DNA of 41,343 bases from Ectocarpus siliculosus (lineage: Eukaryota > Sar > Phaeophyceae > Ectocarpales > Ectocarpaceae). The notes below the pieces were generated by a model, which saw nothing but the letters and a program-made list of their open reading frames with translations, was not told where the DNA came from and ran no database searches. Positions 22,358 through 32,500 of the stretch are shown here, one piece after another (the first letter of the stretch is position 1; each line of letters begins with the position of its first letter). The stretch spans positions 255,397-296,739 of the forward strand of contig FN649747.1 of assembly GCA_000310025.1 (NCBI GenBank), in the 5' to 3' direction. A program made the translations under genes and the position numbers.

Positions 22358-25300
22358 ATCGTAGCTGTTTCTGTGTCGTACCTACATTGTTGCCATTGCC
22401 GTCGTGTCCAGGCGTCCCTCTACAATAGTTGTATGATCGCCTCCGCGTATTTCTCCTCGGCACACACCCAATTCATTTTTTTTTTTTTTTTGCTGCCAGG
22501 GAAGTCTACGAGCGAGCGCGAAAGATCACCTCCGCTGTGCCGCATCCCAGAGTTGTGGCCACCATTCTTGAGTGCGGGGGGAAGATGCATATGCAGGTGC
22601 GGGGTGCGCAAAAAAAACGCGGCCGCGATTTGAAGCTGTGTTGCAGTAAGGGTGGGGAACTGGGACAGACACAGCAGTTTCTTCACGAAACAACGACAGC
22701 ACCGTAGGACCACAAACCCTTGCACCGATGTTCAAGGCTCGAGTACACTCCGCGACGACGAGGATGCCGAATCAAGACTTTACACGGTTTCGAACAGCTC
22801 TCGACGAAACGTTTTTAACGCCGCCATTGTCGTCGCCGTCATTGTTTTGCTGTGGAGAACTCGAGGCTTGAAAATCGGTCCAGGGGGTGCGATGCCTCGT
22901 GCAACATATGGTATATATTCATGAGCAGCCGAGGCGCATTCCCCTCTCCACTTCGTGTGCAAAGGCTGTGGCACTGGTGCCACCTCTCATCCCGTTCATT
23001 GCCCGTCACCCGCAGTCCCGATCTACCTTATTGGGCTTGGCCTAGCATTCGCAAGTGGACAACTCCCCAATCAGGGGTCACGCAGAAACGAATTTTCTCG
23101 AGAGCGTGTCCAGGGGTTTCAAGGAGCGAGAAGCTTGCAGCAAGTTGCTTTTCTCACAATGAGCGCGCGAAATTGAGTACCACACCTCCTCGTCACGACG
23201 CGGACCGGCGTCACATTGTGACGTATTCACAGCTCTTGTGTGACATGTCGGGGCTGCGGTCCATTTTACGCCGATATTTCCCCAACATCAAAACTAAGAA
23301 AAATACACCTACGACAGGAAATTGGCTGCATGGGTTGCGTCCATTTCGGTAGCAGAACGCACAGTAGCAGTTGGCACACACCCCTCGTCCCCTTGTTTGC
23401 CATCCGCGCGTCCCCCGTCGTGCAACCCCTGCACCTTCCTCAAAACCTCCGCCGTAGTTGGTGGCGTGATGGACCCAAGGCCACAGCCTGGACGTTCGCT
23501 GATCGCACGGCCTGCAACTTAAAGCATGGATAGCTTGACGTGATCTTAATAACATGGATGGCTACTTCTTATCGTTATTGCTCCAATATTTGCTTGGGTT
23601 GTCTCGCGTAACCGATGTGTGTGAGCGCTGGTTTAAAGCTATGGAAAAAAAAAACTACAAACGATGCCACCTGCGGGCTGATCTCGTTGGCCCCTTTCTA
23701 TCGTCTTGGCAACGTTCCCGTCGTGCCAAAACCAACAAAATAAACATCGGAGAGGGCAGGAGAGGGAGTGGGACCAAGCCTGCACGGCTTTTTTCCAGAG
23801 CTTCAAGAACTACGACGAGGCGGGCGATCCAGAGCGGTTGCAGGTAAGTGTGCAGCGCACGCGCGTTTGTGCCCTTCCGTCAGCGCGAAACGGCCTGTGG
23901 ATTCTAATTTTTTTTTGCGATGCGTTGCATCCGGCTCTGGTAACTGCTGGTGATGGTGCCGCTGGTACCGCCGCCGCTGCCTGATACGTCTTTGTTCGCC
24001 TGGCCGCTCTTCCCCTTCCCTTTTTTGCGACTATCCTTAACCTTAGTCAACCCGTTGATAAACGCTGCGCTCTGCCTGCTTTTCTCCGCCTACACGACGC
24101 CCATCCCTCCCTCCCTCAATAACTGTGCACTCTGAAAGGTTCTCAAGTACTTGGTGATGGCGTCGATCCTGCACAAGAGCGAAATAGACCCGTTCGACAG
24201 CCAGGAGGCCAAGCCGTACAAGCAGGACCCCGAGATCGTTGCGATGACCAACCTCGTCGAAGCCTTCCGAAATAAACAGATCAAGGTGTGCCAACGAACA
24301 GGCCAAGGTGTGCAGTAAGCAGATTGAGGTGTGCCGAAAACAGATCGAGCCGTAAAAGCGGGACCCCGAAATCGTTGCTATGACCAAACTTGTCGAAGCC
24401 TTTTTCGAAATGAACAAGCGAAGGGTGTGCAATAAACAGATCGAGGTGTGCGGCGTAAACACAACGACAGCAACAGCCAGTAGACGGGTGTGGCCTGTTT
24501 CCGGATCCGACCAGATGAAGGTGCTAACATGCGGCATAATAGTCCGTAGGTGCGATCAAAGTGTTCCTTCTTCAGCCATGCGGCGGTAGAAGTGAACGTA
24601 TTTTTATCCTTGTTGGCTTCCAAAATGTAGGGACTCGACTCGATCGAGCTGTCTTGCACTTAATTGCTAGAGACTGGTGCAGATTCTGGCATCACGGGGG
24701 GGAGGTACATCTGATATGGGATTGTATTGCACACTGTCAGAATGCTGACCGAAACAATGGGTCGGGACACCGCAGCAGCAGCAGCAGCAGCAAGCCGGCA
24801 CGACCTCTCTTCGCTGGGATCTGAAGGCTGGCTACGATGTGGTTTTGGGTATCGATTTTTCGCACTTGACACGCCATCTGGGAAGGAGGATGTGCTAACG
24901 GTGTCGCCGTGAATACTTGAGCGCGCGCGTCTGAACGTGGAATTAAATTGGGTGGGGTCGGTAGATCACAGGATTCGTGTCGTGTAGTCGCCCTCTGCCG
25001 CTGCCCTGAGTGGATGTAGGTTCGACGGAGGCCTTGCGATAGCAAATCCATGCCCAAGAGCGTTGGTGTTGTTGATCGAACGACTGAAACCTACCTCTGC
25101 GGTAACGCCGTGAACTTATTTCGGCGATTGCGACGCTTTTTTTGCTTTTTCGTTCTTGTGGATGCTGCCAAAAACGCGTAGGACTTCGAACGCATCCTGA
25201 AGACACACCGCGCCTCCCTGATGGGAGACCCGTTCATCAAGCTCTACATCGACGACATCTTGAGGACGATGCGCACGCAGGTGGGTCGTCGAATCTCGCT

Positions 25301-26747
25301 CTCTCTGGCGTTGAGGCAGAGGAGGCACACACACCGACCAACCCCCAATATCGGTTTTTCCCTGAGCACTGCCGAAAATGAATTGAGCTACTGTACCGTC
25401 ACCGCACCGCACGTGTGCGCCATCTCTGTCGGGGGGGTGGGCGTGCTATTTAACCAGACCTGCAGTTGGTGCATTTACATTTTCCAGCGATTGGGCGTTG
25501 AGCCTTTGAGGGTCTGCATCGGTGTTTGTGGTTGGTCGGGGAGGAGAATCTCGGGAAGTTGAAAAATGAAAATCTTTTCGCGGGCAGGCTAGAGGAAATA
25601 TATGTAGATAGGGATATCTCGACAAGGTTTGATCGTGACTGAATGTACCCACGTGTGCTTGTGCAAATGCACCCACGTGTGTAAGACAGCGCTATTGCGG
25701 GTGCCGTTGAATCGTACAGCCCCTTGTCGGCGCGAGGCAGAGAAGTTTAACTTTCGGCAAATGTTCCTGTCTACGTAGAGTAGTTTCGACCATTTTTTCT
25801 GGTTGAGTCATGGTACCACCGTCACAATATGCACCCGTAGCATTGCGTAGCATAGAAGCTTGCTGGCGTTGAATGCACAGACTGTTGGATGCCAATGTCA
25901 CACATTAACGGTCGTATGCACTTGTTGGACCAAAGAAAGTCAGCATCATGAGCAACAACACGCACTTCCAGGTGTTGCTCAAGGCAATCGCCCCCTACAC
26001 GCGGGTGAAGCTTCCCTACCTCGCGGGGGAGCTGAACGACATCCCCGTGACGGACGTTGAGGACCTCTTAGTTTCGTGTATCCTTGACGGGAAGGTTGAC
26101 GGGAAGATCGACCAGGTGCGTGGCGTGATGCTGCTGCGTAGTCCTGGTACCGATCGACGTGCTCGGTAAACTGTGTTTATCGCCCTGTGTACCTATGCCT
26201 TTGTTAACGTGTGTGCTGATGATGTGCCTGGCGCGCCTCCGGAGTGGACTCGTGAGAGCTTGTAGTGGTAGTGGTAATAGTGTCATGAAGGCGTGATGCA
26301 GGATGAAATTAAAGTACTGCTGTGTCAGTGGGAATCAGCTGCCACCAGTGACGTTTCCCAAGCTCGAACAGCTCACACAGCTGACGCGTTTTGGACTCGA
26401 AGAGCCCAGCGAACCCCAACGAACCAATCAGACAAACGTGTATACAGTCTTAAATGGCAAAGAGGAGCGTTTACTGCTGGCACCGTCCCGGTTCCCCTCC
26501 GTACTGTACTTTCGCAAAATACCTGCGTCCCCCCTTACTGATGAACCAGGTGAATCAGGTAGTTCTGTGCGGGAAAGTGTGCCCGGCCGCGGGAGGCCCG
26601 GCAAGCTCCGAGGCTGGCGCTGCCGCTGCGGTGGGGTCGGGATCGGGATCAAGAGCGCAGACGCGAACGGCCGTAGCGCTGGAACGGTGGGCGGAGTCCC
26701 TACGATCGCTCAACACCAACATTGCCGCGAAGGTCGACTACCGATGA
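17980..26747 (+). CDS. CSN2: COP9 signalosome subunit 2 (CSN2), 11 visible exons, start exon missing
   Basis: Exons: 17980-18121, 19406-19526, 19856-19985, 20637-20747, 21695-21823, 22500-22596, 23760-23843, 24139-24285, 25182-25280, 25972-26115, 26550-26747. All phases match and give 466 codons plus TGA; the animal protein has about 443. The chain follows CSN2 from end to end: acidic start [79 protein letters not shown]...[56 protein letters not shown], then the PCI/winged-helix part ([29 protein letters not shown]) and the final helix. CSN2 is the helical-repeat scaffold that presents neddylated cullins to the CSN5 protease. Introns after 18121 and 19985 begin with GC. The last exon carries an Ala/Gly/Ser-rich insert of about 20 residues absent from animals. 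The first base completes a codon (possibly the ATG), so a short upstream exon is needed; I could not place it. Confidence 0.95.
18148..18310 (+). repeat. G-run dispersed repeat, copy B
   Basis: A long G run is followed by TGTACTCATG, GGACCATTGACCTCGCAT, GGACGGAGCGAAATGCCGGG and CGCCGGCCCAAGCTAC. It lies in the first visible CSN2 intron and is arranged in tandem with copy C. Confidence 0.75.
18325..18480 (+). repeat. G-run dispersed repeat, copy C
   Basis: Same block order as copy B: G run, TGTACTCA, TTAGACCATTGACCTCGCAT, ACGGAACGATATGC, CGCCGGCCCAGGCTAC, then TTCACA and CCTTGC. The two copies are diverged, so the tandem is not recent. Confidence 0.75.
18633..18841. repeat. Minisatellite, 24-25 bp unit, about 8.5 copies
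   Basis: Units of the type CTATACAATTGTAGTACACTA followed by TTCC. The unit contains the palindrome CAATTG and the near-palindrome TAGTACACTA. Units in the middle are nearly identical; the first and last are degenerate. It lies in the first visible CSN2 intron, the one with a GC donor. Confidence 0.93.
20131..20516. mobile_element. pogo/Tigger-like MITE with internal tandem units
   Basis: The left part has three tandem units beginning CAGTCAAACCTCG at 20136, 20237 and 20322, each followed by TTAAGGACATAAATGGTTCT-like sequence and CAGGTGTCCTTAAGCCGGGG. The right end, read in reverse, is TACAGTCATCCCCCAGTTGA then GGACA, an inverted match to TACAGTCAAACCTCGGTTAA then GGACA. Inverted repeats beginning CAGTC next to a TA target are typical of pogo/Tigger-type Tc1-mariner elements. 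No transposase frame is present, so it is non-autonomous. It sits in the CSN2 intron 19986-20636. Confidence 0.75.
21485..21705 (+). repeat. Threefold tandem repeat across a CSN2 splice acceptor
   Basis: GATGATGCAGGGCTTGCAAG occurs three times, with the possible exon start after the CAG at 21496, 21597 and 21695 (periods 101 and 98 bp). Between copies the sequence GAGTTGTCCTCAYC...CACCATCGATACG...TTCGTTGGAYGGTGATACAT is shared. Only the third copy continues into the CSN2 reading frame ([13 protein letters not shown]). The first two copies are decoy acceptors carrying the first ten exon bases. Confidence 0.9.
22126..22356. repeat. Compound (GTT)n / (CTG)n microsatellite and minisatellite
   Basis: A pure GTT run is followed by two near-identical units of about 60 bp (GTCCTTGGTGTTGTTGTTGG and so on) and then CTG/TTG triplets. 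It lies in the CSN2 intron before the exon at 22500. The long Leu/Val open frames across it are artefacts. Confidence 0.9.
22850..22925 (+). repeat. Dispersed repeat related to 13495-13585
   Basis: Contains GAAAATCGGTCCAGGGG followed by a GCGATGCCTCGTG block and ACATATGGTA, matching the minus strand of the bL9 intron copy. It lies in a CSN2 intron. Confidence 0.6.
24286..24453 (+). pseudogene. Broken duplicate of a CSN2 exon inside the next intron
   Basis: Directly after the exon 24139-24285, the intron carries a second copy of its 3' half. GCGGGACCCCGAAATCGTTG and CTATGACCAAACTTGTCGAA at 24358-24397 copy the exon segment encoding [13 protein letters not shown]. The copy has TAA where the exon has the tyrosine codon TAC, and about 24 extra bases after GAAGCCTTT. 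The exon end plus donor, AAACAGATCAAG|GTGTGC, recurs in variants near 24318 and 24434. The duplicate cannot be read in frame and the next exon (25182) joins properly to the original. Confidence 0.85.
24772..24793. repeat. (GCA)n microsatellite
   Basis: About seven GCA triplets within a CSN2 intron. Confidence 0.8.
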
Positions 26748-26794
26748 CCAGCAAGCGACCGGTCGAGGGTGATTTTTCGTACTCGCCGCTCTCT

Positions 26795-26796
<2 letters not shown>

Positions 26797-26853
<57 letters not shown>
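26797..26853. repeat. (CTG)19 in the CSN2 3' untranslated region
   Basis: A pure run of 19 CTG triplets begins 49 bases after the CSN2 stop codon, followed by impure CTG/CCG triplets to about 26910. In the mRNA it would be a CUG tract. Confidence 0.92.
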
Positions 26854-26854
<1 letters not shown>

Positions 26855-27413
26855 CTGCTGCCGCTGTGGCTGCCGCTGCGACTGCCGCTGCCGCTGCCGC
26901 CGCTGCTCTCTCTCGTTTGGGGTATAAACGGACGAGCTGATGTTGTCCAAAAAGACAAGTACCGATTTGACGAGGGTGTTTCGCCTTTTCCGAGCGTAGG
27001 TGAAGCGGAAGAAGGCAGTTTGGTTCACTCTCTCTCTCGCAGCAGCAGCTTACGTGCGGTAGTTTGGAGGGGGCGACGGAGTGGTTGTCGGGGGATATAA
27101 CCGCCTGCATCGAGTTCACTGCAAAATGTTGCGCTCGTTCTTGCTGTGTTTTGAAGATGCTGATGACATCTTGTCGCTGGTGTGTGTCCTTGAGATTTTT
27201 TCCGTGCTCTGTGAGTTCAGAGCACGAGAGGGACAGCGAGAAGTTGCTTGAAGCGTCGGAATCAAACCATCGCACACGAAGAGGCCCCAAGCTGGGCCCG
27301 AACGTTGGTGTAACGGTGATGCTAGAGATTTTTTTGTTTTGTTTCTTGGCAGAAATCAAAATATTCGATCAAGGGAGTGCACTTTTTCAACTTTCAGCGG
27401 TTTCGCTGTCCCC

Positions 27414-27495
27414 ATGTGACCACGAACAGCGTCTTTGCTACATTTTGGGGTTAGCAACTGACACGAGTTTAATGTGAAGACAGCAACAAACAACA
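27414..27495 (+). mobile_element. SINE-like repeat, copy 2 (degenerate)
   Basis: Shares the start CATGTGACCACG and the end TTTAATGTGAAGACAGCAAC with short AAC-type tail; the middle is diverged from the other copies. Confidence 0.5.
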
Positions 27496-29596
27496 TTGTA
27501 GATCCCTGTGCTATGTTAGCCCGGACCGCGAATGATCGATCGTCGGGCGGATGCAAGTGAGTCGCGGAATGGAGGCGTTTTTCGTGTTTGCACCGGGAGT
27601 TGTTGCCGCCGAATATCAGCCAGGGAGGGTGGGAGACCGCCGAACGCAAGCCAAGGGAGGTGTGGGGATGACGGTAGTGAACTTCATTCTTTATTACTCT
27701 TGTACAATCATGCACGATGATGGAATATTCCCGTTTGGGTTTTACGCACATGAAGGTGAAAAGTAGTTTTCGTTCTTGTGCACGGTCTGTTAGCGTGTGT
27801 TGCATAATTGTAAATGGATTCTTGTCTTGGGAAAGTGTTCGATTTGTAGAGTAGCTTGCTTGTTCGTGATGCCCCGGAAACGACGAATGGGGTCGTTTAT
27901 TAACACCAGAGACCAGTCGTTATTTTTCTTTCATGCAGTCTTACCCCTCAAGAAGCTGTTTTTTTTTTGTGTGTACCGGTGTCGATTGTGGGGTTGTTTT
28001 CTGTTGTGTACCTCGGCTATCCTCGAGATAAGTTAATTAGTCTTCACCTACGGATGTTTTCACAATTTAGTACGGACGCGCCTATTTGGCCGTGCATGTG
28101 TTGTAGACGTGCGCCAAAAGCGTCTATCTGGTCTCTGCTCGCTGTGGGCAGTGGGCAACGAATATAGCTGCAAAGCCGTCGCAGAGTCGTATGTAATACG
28201 AAGGCAGTCCCGCTCACGTCTAGTTTCATGCAACTGCTGTGGCAGGGCTGGTTGTACGGCACCGCCGGGCAGAACGTGTTCGTACGACGTCGTTGGCGAG
28301 CTTTGGAAAAGGTGGTGAGCTGCAGGAGGATCTGTTTCAAGTCCCAAAGTATCGTCACCAGCCTCTGCCTCTGCCTCTGAGACTGATGATTTGGGAGCTC
28401 TCGATCAAGATGTGGTTCATAGTTCCACAGGAAACATGCGTGCAAGACTTAAAGGAATAATACATGCACACACAGAAAGACTCGTGCAAGACACGATAAT
28501 CATCTGCGGTATCCACTTCGTGTCCGTGGAGCTACTATGTACGCGGAGAGAGTTCCCACTTTGGGAGCGGCCCAGTTTGCGCTTATTATGGTCTGGGTGC
28601 AATAACAACCTGATGCCCCCTCTTCCCCAGATAGCAGCAGCGAGAACATTAGCATTCACGCGCTGCTGGACGCAGCTCGGTGTGTGATGGCATAAAGCGG
28701 TTTGATACCTGCTGCGTCGAGCCCCGCACCTGCTGTATCATCGCCATACTGCAGTAATATAAAAATATTCTCGGTAACAACAGGCAGAGAGAGGTGGCTG
28801 CCTCTATGCCATTATATACCCGAGGCTGACAGTTGCCCCCGCTGTGTTGATTGAACATGATATTGGGATCTTGAGACGATTATCTTATATATCGGCAGTC
28901 AGTCAGTGTCAGTGACCAGGTGGCCGGGGAGCAGGTGGTGAACATGCAGCAGCAGCAACAACAACAACATCAACCAACACGCGGTTTCTGCCCTGGCTCA
29001 AATGGCTCTCGCTTCTGTCGTATTTTGGGGTGTGCCAATCGTCCCGATCGAAAGGAGCGTTGCTCTGTACGCTCCGTGGAACCAAGAAATTACTATTTCC
29101 TCGTGCCGTTCATTCAGCCAGCCTCGAGGCCGCTGTTGCGGTGGAGGCTAACACCGGCGGGGGTATCTCGAGAGAGGTATATCTAGACTATAATAAGCCG
29201 ACGAATGTCGTACGTACATGCACGCACGCTTCATCATTTTTCGTTGCGTATCCTACGGTGTCAGACGAATTCCCAGCTTGTCTGACCGCACGGAGCTTCC
29301 AACTCACATCCCCAGATGCCAGAAAGTCGCGAGATTACGAGCTGTGGCCTGGGGAAGCACGACACGTGACGAGGCACAGACAGGCATCACAGGACACGAT
29401 CAAACAAAGTAGTAAAGATCAAGATCTTGGCCAGGGGCCCCGCCCGTTAGGAAAAATTTAGTTATTGGGGTGGTTCAAAGGTACAGGGTGTGTGGCCCCG
29501 AGGTTCTTGCCTTGCTTCGGCGGGGAGCCTTCCAACCAGCAGGCAATAAGAGTCAGAACTTTGCTCACAGACTGCTGTGTGTAAAGCTGGCAGAGG

Positions 29597-32500
29597 ATGG
29601 AGGAAGGTCAGCTTCTCTTAGAGAACAACCACCCAGGAGCAGGATTCCGGCGCTTGTTCTCAAAGGTAACACTGGTTTCACCAACCCAGGGCGAACATTT
29701 TACGGACTTTATTTCCAGTTCAGAACTTTTTTCCTTCAACTCTGCTCCGATTAGACTAAAAATGACTCGTTTGAATTCTCGCTGAAGAGACCGGGCTCTC
29801 TCTCTTCTCTCCCCTCTGCCGTGTGCTGTGTGCGCCGTGCCTCTCTCTGCTCTGCACCCGCCCTGTGACGGCCTCTACTGCTACTGCTACTTGGCAATCT
29901 CTCTGCTCACAGAATGCGACGGCCATCTACAGCAGTTGCCTCATGGCCCTGATCGCCCTGGAGAGATTGACGTTCAAGCTCATGGTCGACAGAATGGCCC
30001 CCTTCAGGTAAGGTCAAGGTGTCAAGGTCAAGCGACGCGCTCGCCGACAGACCAGCTCGGCGTATCGGCGTCCAACACGAGGGGGTTTGTGTGTGTGTTT
30101 TATGCCCTGTGGGTGGCAGGCAGTAGCAGAGATGTCAACGCGAGGGAGCTATATTGGCAGCAGAAAGGACTCCTCTCTTTTGAGGTTCCGTGTTGTTGTT
30201 GCCGGAAATGCGCGGGTGTGCCTCTTGGCCCGCATGGTCGCACTTTGGTTCATGTCGTCACGGATACAAAAACTGCCGTTGTTGTTGTTGTTGTTTGTTG
30301 TTGTTGTTTGTTGTTGTTGTTGTTGTTGCTGCTGTTGTTGCTGCTGTTGTTGTTGCTGTTGTTGCTGTTGTTGCTGTTGTCTTCACATTAAACACCGTTC
30401 CGGTCTCCGCTCAGTACCTTCTAATGTCCGTACTGGTCCAACTGACGCGGGCGCTTCCGTGGTCACAAGCCAACTGCCCCCAAATCTGCGAGCTAAAACA
30501 TGAACCGGCGGTAAGCCAAATACGTAGTCATGGCACATCGTCTCGCATGTTGTTCCCCGATACATGAAACCCGATCATGGTTGCCTACAAATTACAAGCC
30601 GCCGACAATGATGTCGCACCTGATTCTGAGTACTGCTACAGCAGTGAAGTTTCTGTGCATGAGGTTGTATGCTGCTGTACCATGCGGCAGCAGGTGACAA
30701 CTCTACACACAGAGCAGTGTGGTGTGATGCGGAAAGAACGGCGTTCGGTCAGTCCTTCACGACCCTTTTCTTTTTGTTCGGGGGGGTCTTCGTTAAGTCT
30801 ACAAACACTTTTCAGCGAGTTGATGGCATTGTTAGCTTCGGGCGAAGGTTTGGCAGTTACGCATAAAGCACTTGTAGGATGGAAACATATACATATACAC
30901 CCTTTCCTCTCTCCTCGGCATAAAGCACTTGTAGGACGGAAACGTATATACCCTTTCCTCTCTCCCTCGGGTTTCCGGAATTCACCAACCTGTCTAAGCA
31001 AGAATTCCTCTTGATGGACTTTAAGGGCGTTGACGAACAAGAGAGCACCCGAGGATTGGTGGCACCATCCATGTCAGGAGTAGAGACACGAGTGCTCCGT
31101 CTCGAGTGCCCCCTCCCCCCTCCCCCCCGGCGTGCGAGGTCAATGGTCAACCTGCTGCGGCTGCACGGCAATAATCACACCACCACCACCACCACCACCA
31201 CCCCCGTAGCCTGTTTTCTCAGCACTCTGCACTCGGTGGCAAACAAGCAGCGAGATAGAGTCGATGTCCAAGTCCAAGCTCCGCCCCGACCACCCCTCAT
31301 CCCGACCAAAATATGCCTAACCAATGCAAACACAAGGCAACCACACCCAAAACCATTAGTCTAGTTGAAAATGCTACTCGTCAGCCCCACACGACACACA
31401 TGCAACCAAAAGGCGAAGGCAAAATCCTGACCCACCCCTAAAAAACAACAACAAAAATTGTAAAAAAAACGCCTCCTCCAGGTTTGTCCTGGCGCAAGCG
31501 GTGGCCGCGTGCTACGCCGTCGCCGTCGGGGTCGTCGTCCTCAGACGCGTCAACTTATCCGGGGAGAGGGGCAGCATGCAGGGATTCCCGGTCTGGAGGC
31601 TCGCGATGATGGCCGTGCTGGACATGCTGCACCTGGTGCCGATGATCGTCGCGGCCGCGGACGTGGCCCCGACGCTGACGGTGCTATTGCTGCAGTGCTC
31701 GGCGCCCTTCTGCCTCGCTGTCTCGGGTGGATTTTGCTCGAGGTACATATGCTAGCTGTTGTACGGCAGTGCTGTGGTGTCCCGATGTCCCAGGTATCGC
31801 GGTGCAGTGTGACAAAGACAAGAATAGCTGCGTTGTATTGCGACCGGCGCTATTGGAGGAGGAGGGCTCCTGAAAAGTAGCAGGCTAGAGTAGTAGGCTG
31901 TTGTGCGAAGGATTTTTTGTTCGGATGTATCGGGAACCGCGCTGTTCGCGACCGCGATATATCGGGACCACTACCACGGCGTGTATCCCGTGTAGATTGG
32001 TGGTTGTTTTTGATCGGAGTATATAAAAACTAAGGCAAGCAACGCAAGGGGAAAGGTGGGGAAATAATAATAAAAAGAAAAAATGAAGAAACCCTCCCGT
32101 GTGCCCGTCCTCTTGTGTCACCCCGGTTGATACATCAGGTATATACAATACGCCGAAAGGCCTGTACTGTGTAAACCGGCGCCAGAATAGATGGGACGAA
32201 CACACACACGCATGCGCAAGGTTTTGAGTCTTTTTAGAGAATATACCTGTGTATAATCACAGAAATATCCATACCACCACCGTTCGAGATAACACCACAG
32301 CAGTAGTCGAACGGCCATGTGTTGAAGTCTTTGCAGTGAACGGCAGGAAACCAGCTGGACACTGGGCGTATATAAGTCTATTAAGCACTTAGCAAGCCAA
32401 ACACTGAATTTGTAACGGTGATGCGAGCTATTGCTAAAGGGCAAGAGCATGTGTATAGGTACAACCGTTTGTTCGTTTTTTGTTGCTTCATGATTGGTCG

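Larger units (their letters stand above)
26748..29596. other. Region between CSN2 and the CRT-like gene
   Basis: It holds the CSN2 3' UTR with its CTG tract, then a degenerate copy of the (AAC)n-ended repeat (27414-27495) and a short CAG/CAA run (28948-28966). T/G-richness continues to about 28.1 kb, suggesting a long 3' UTR. I see no convincing exon; the glutamine-rich frame starting near 28920 has no splice or family support. The CRT-like promoter should lie near the right end but no element is recognisable. Confidence 0.45.

Noticed and set aside
21998-22633. Val/Ala-rich open frame
   Set aside because: Created by GTT and CTG triplet repeats in a CSN2 intron.
28920-29186. Glutamine-rich open frame as a possible first exon of the CRT-like gene
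   Set aside because: No donor that keeps phase with the exon at 29913, whereas ATG 29597 joins it cleanly.
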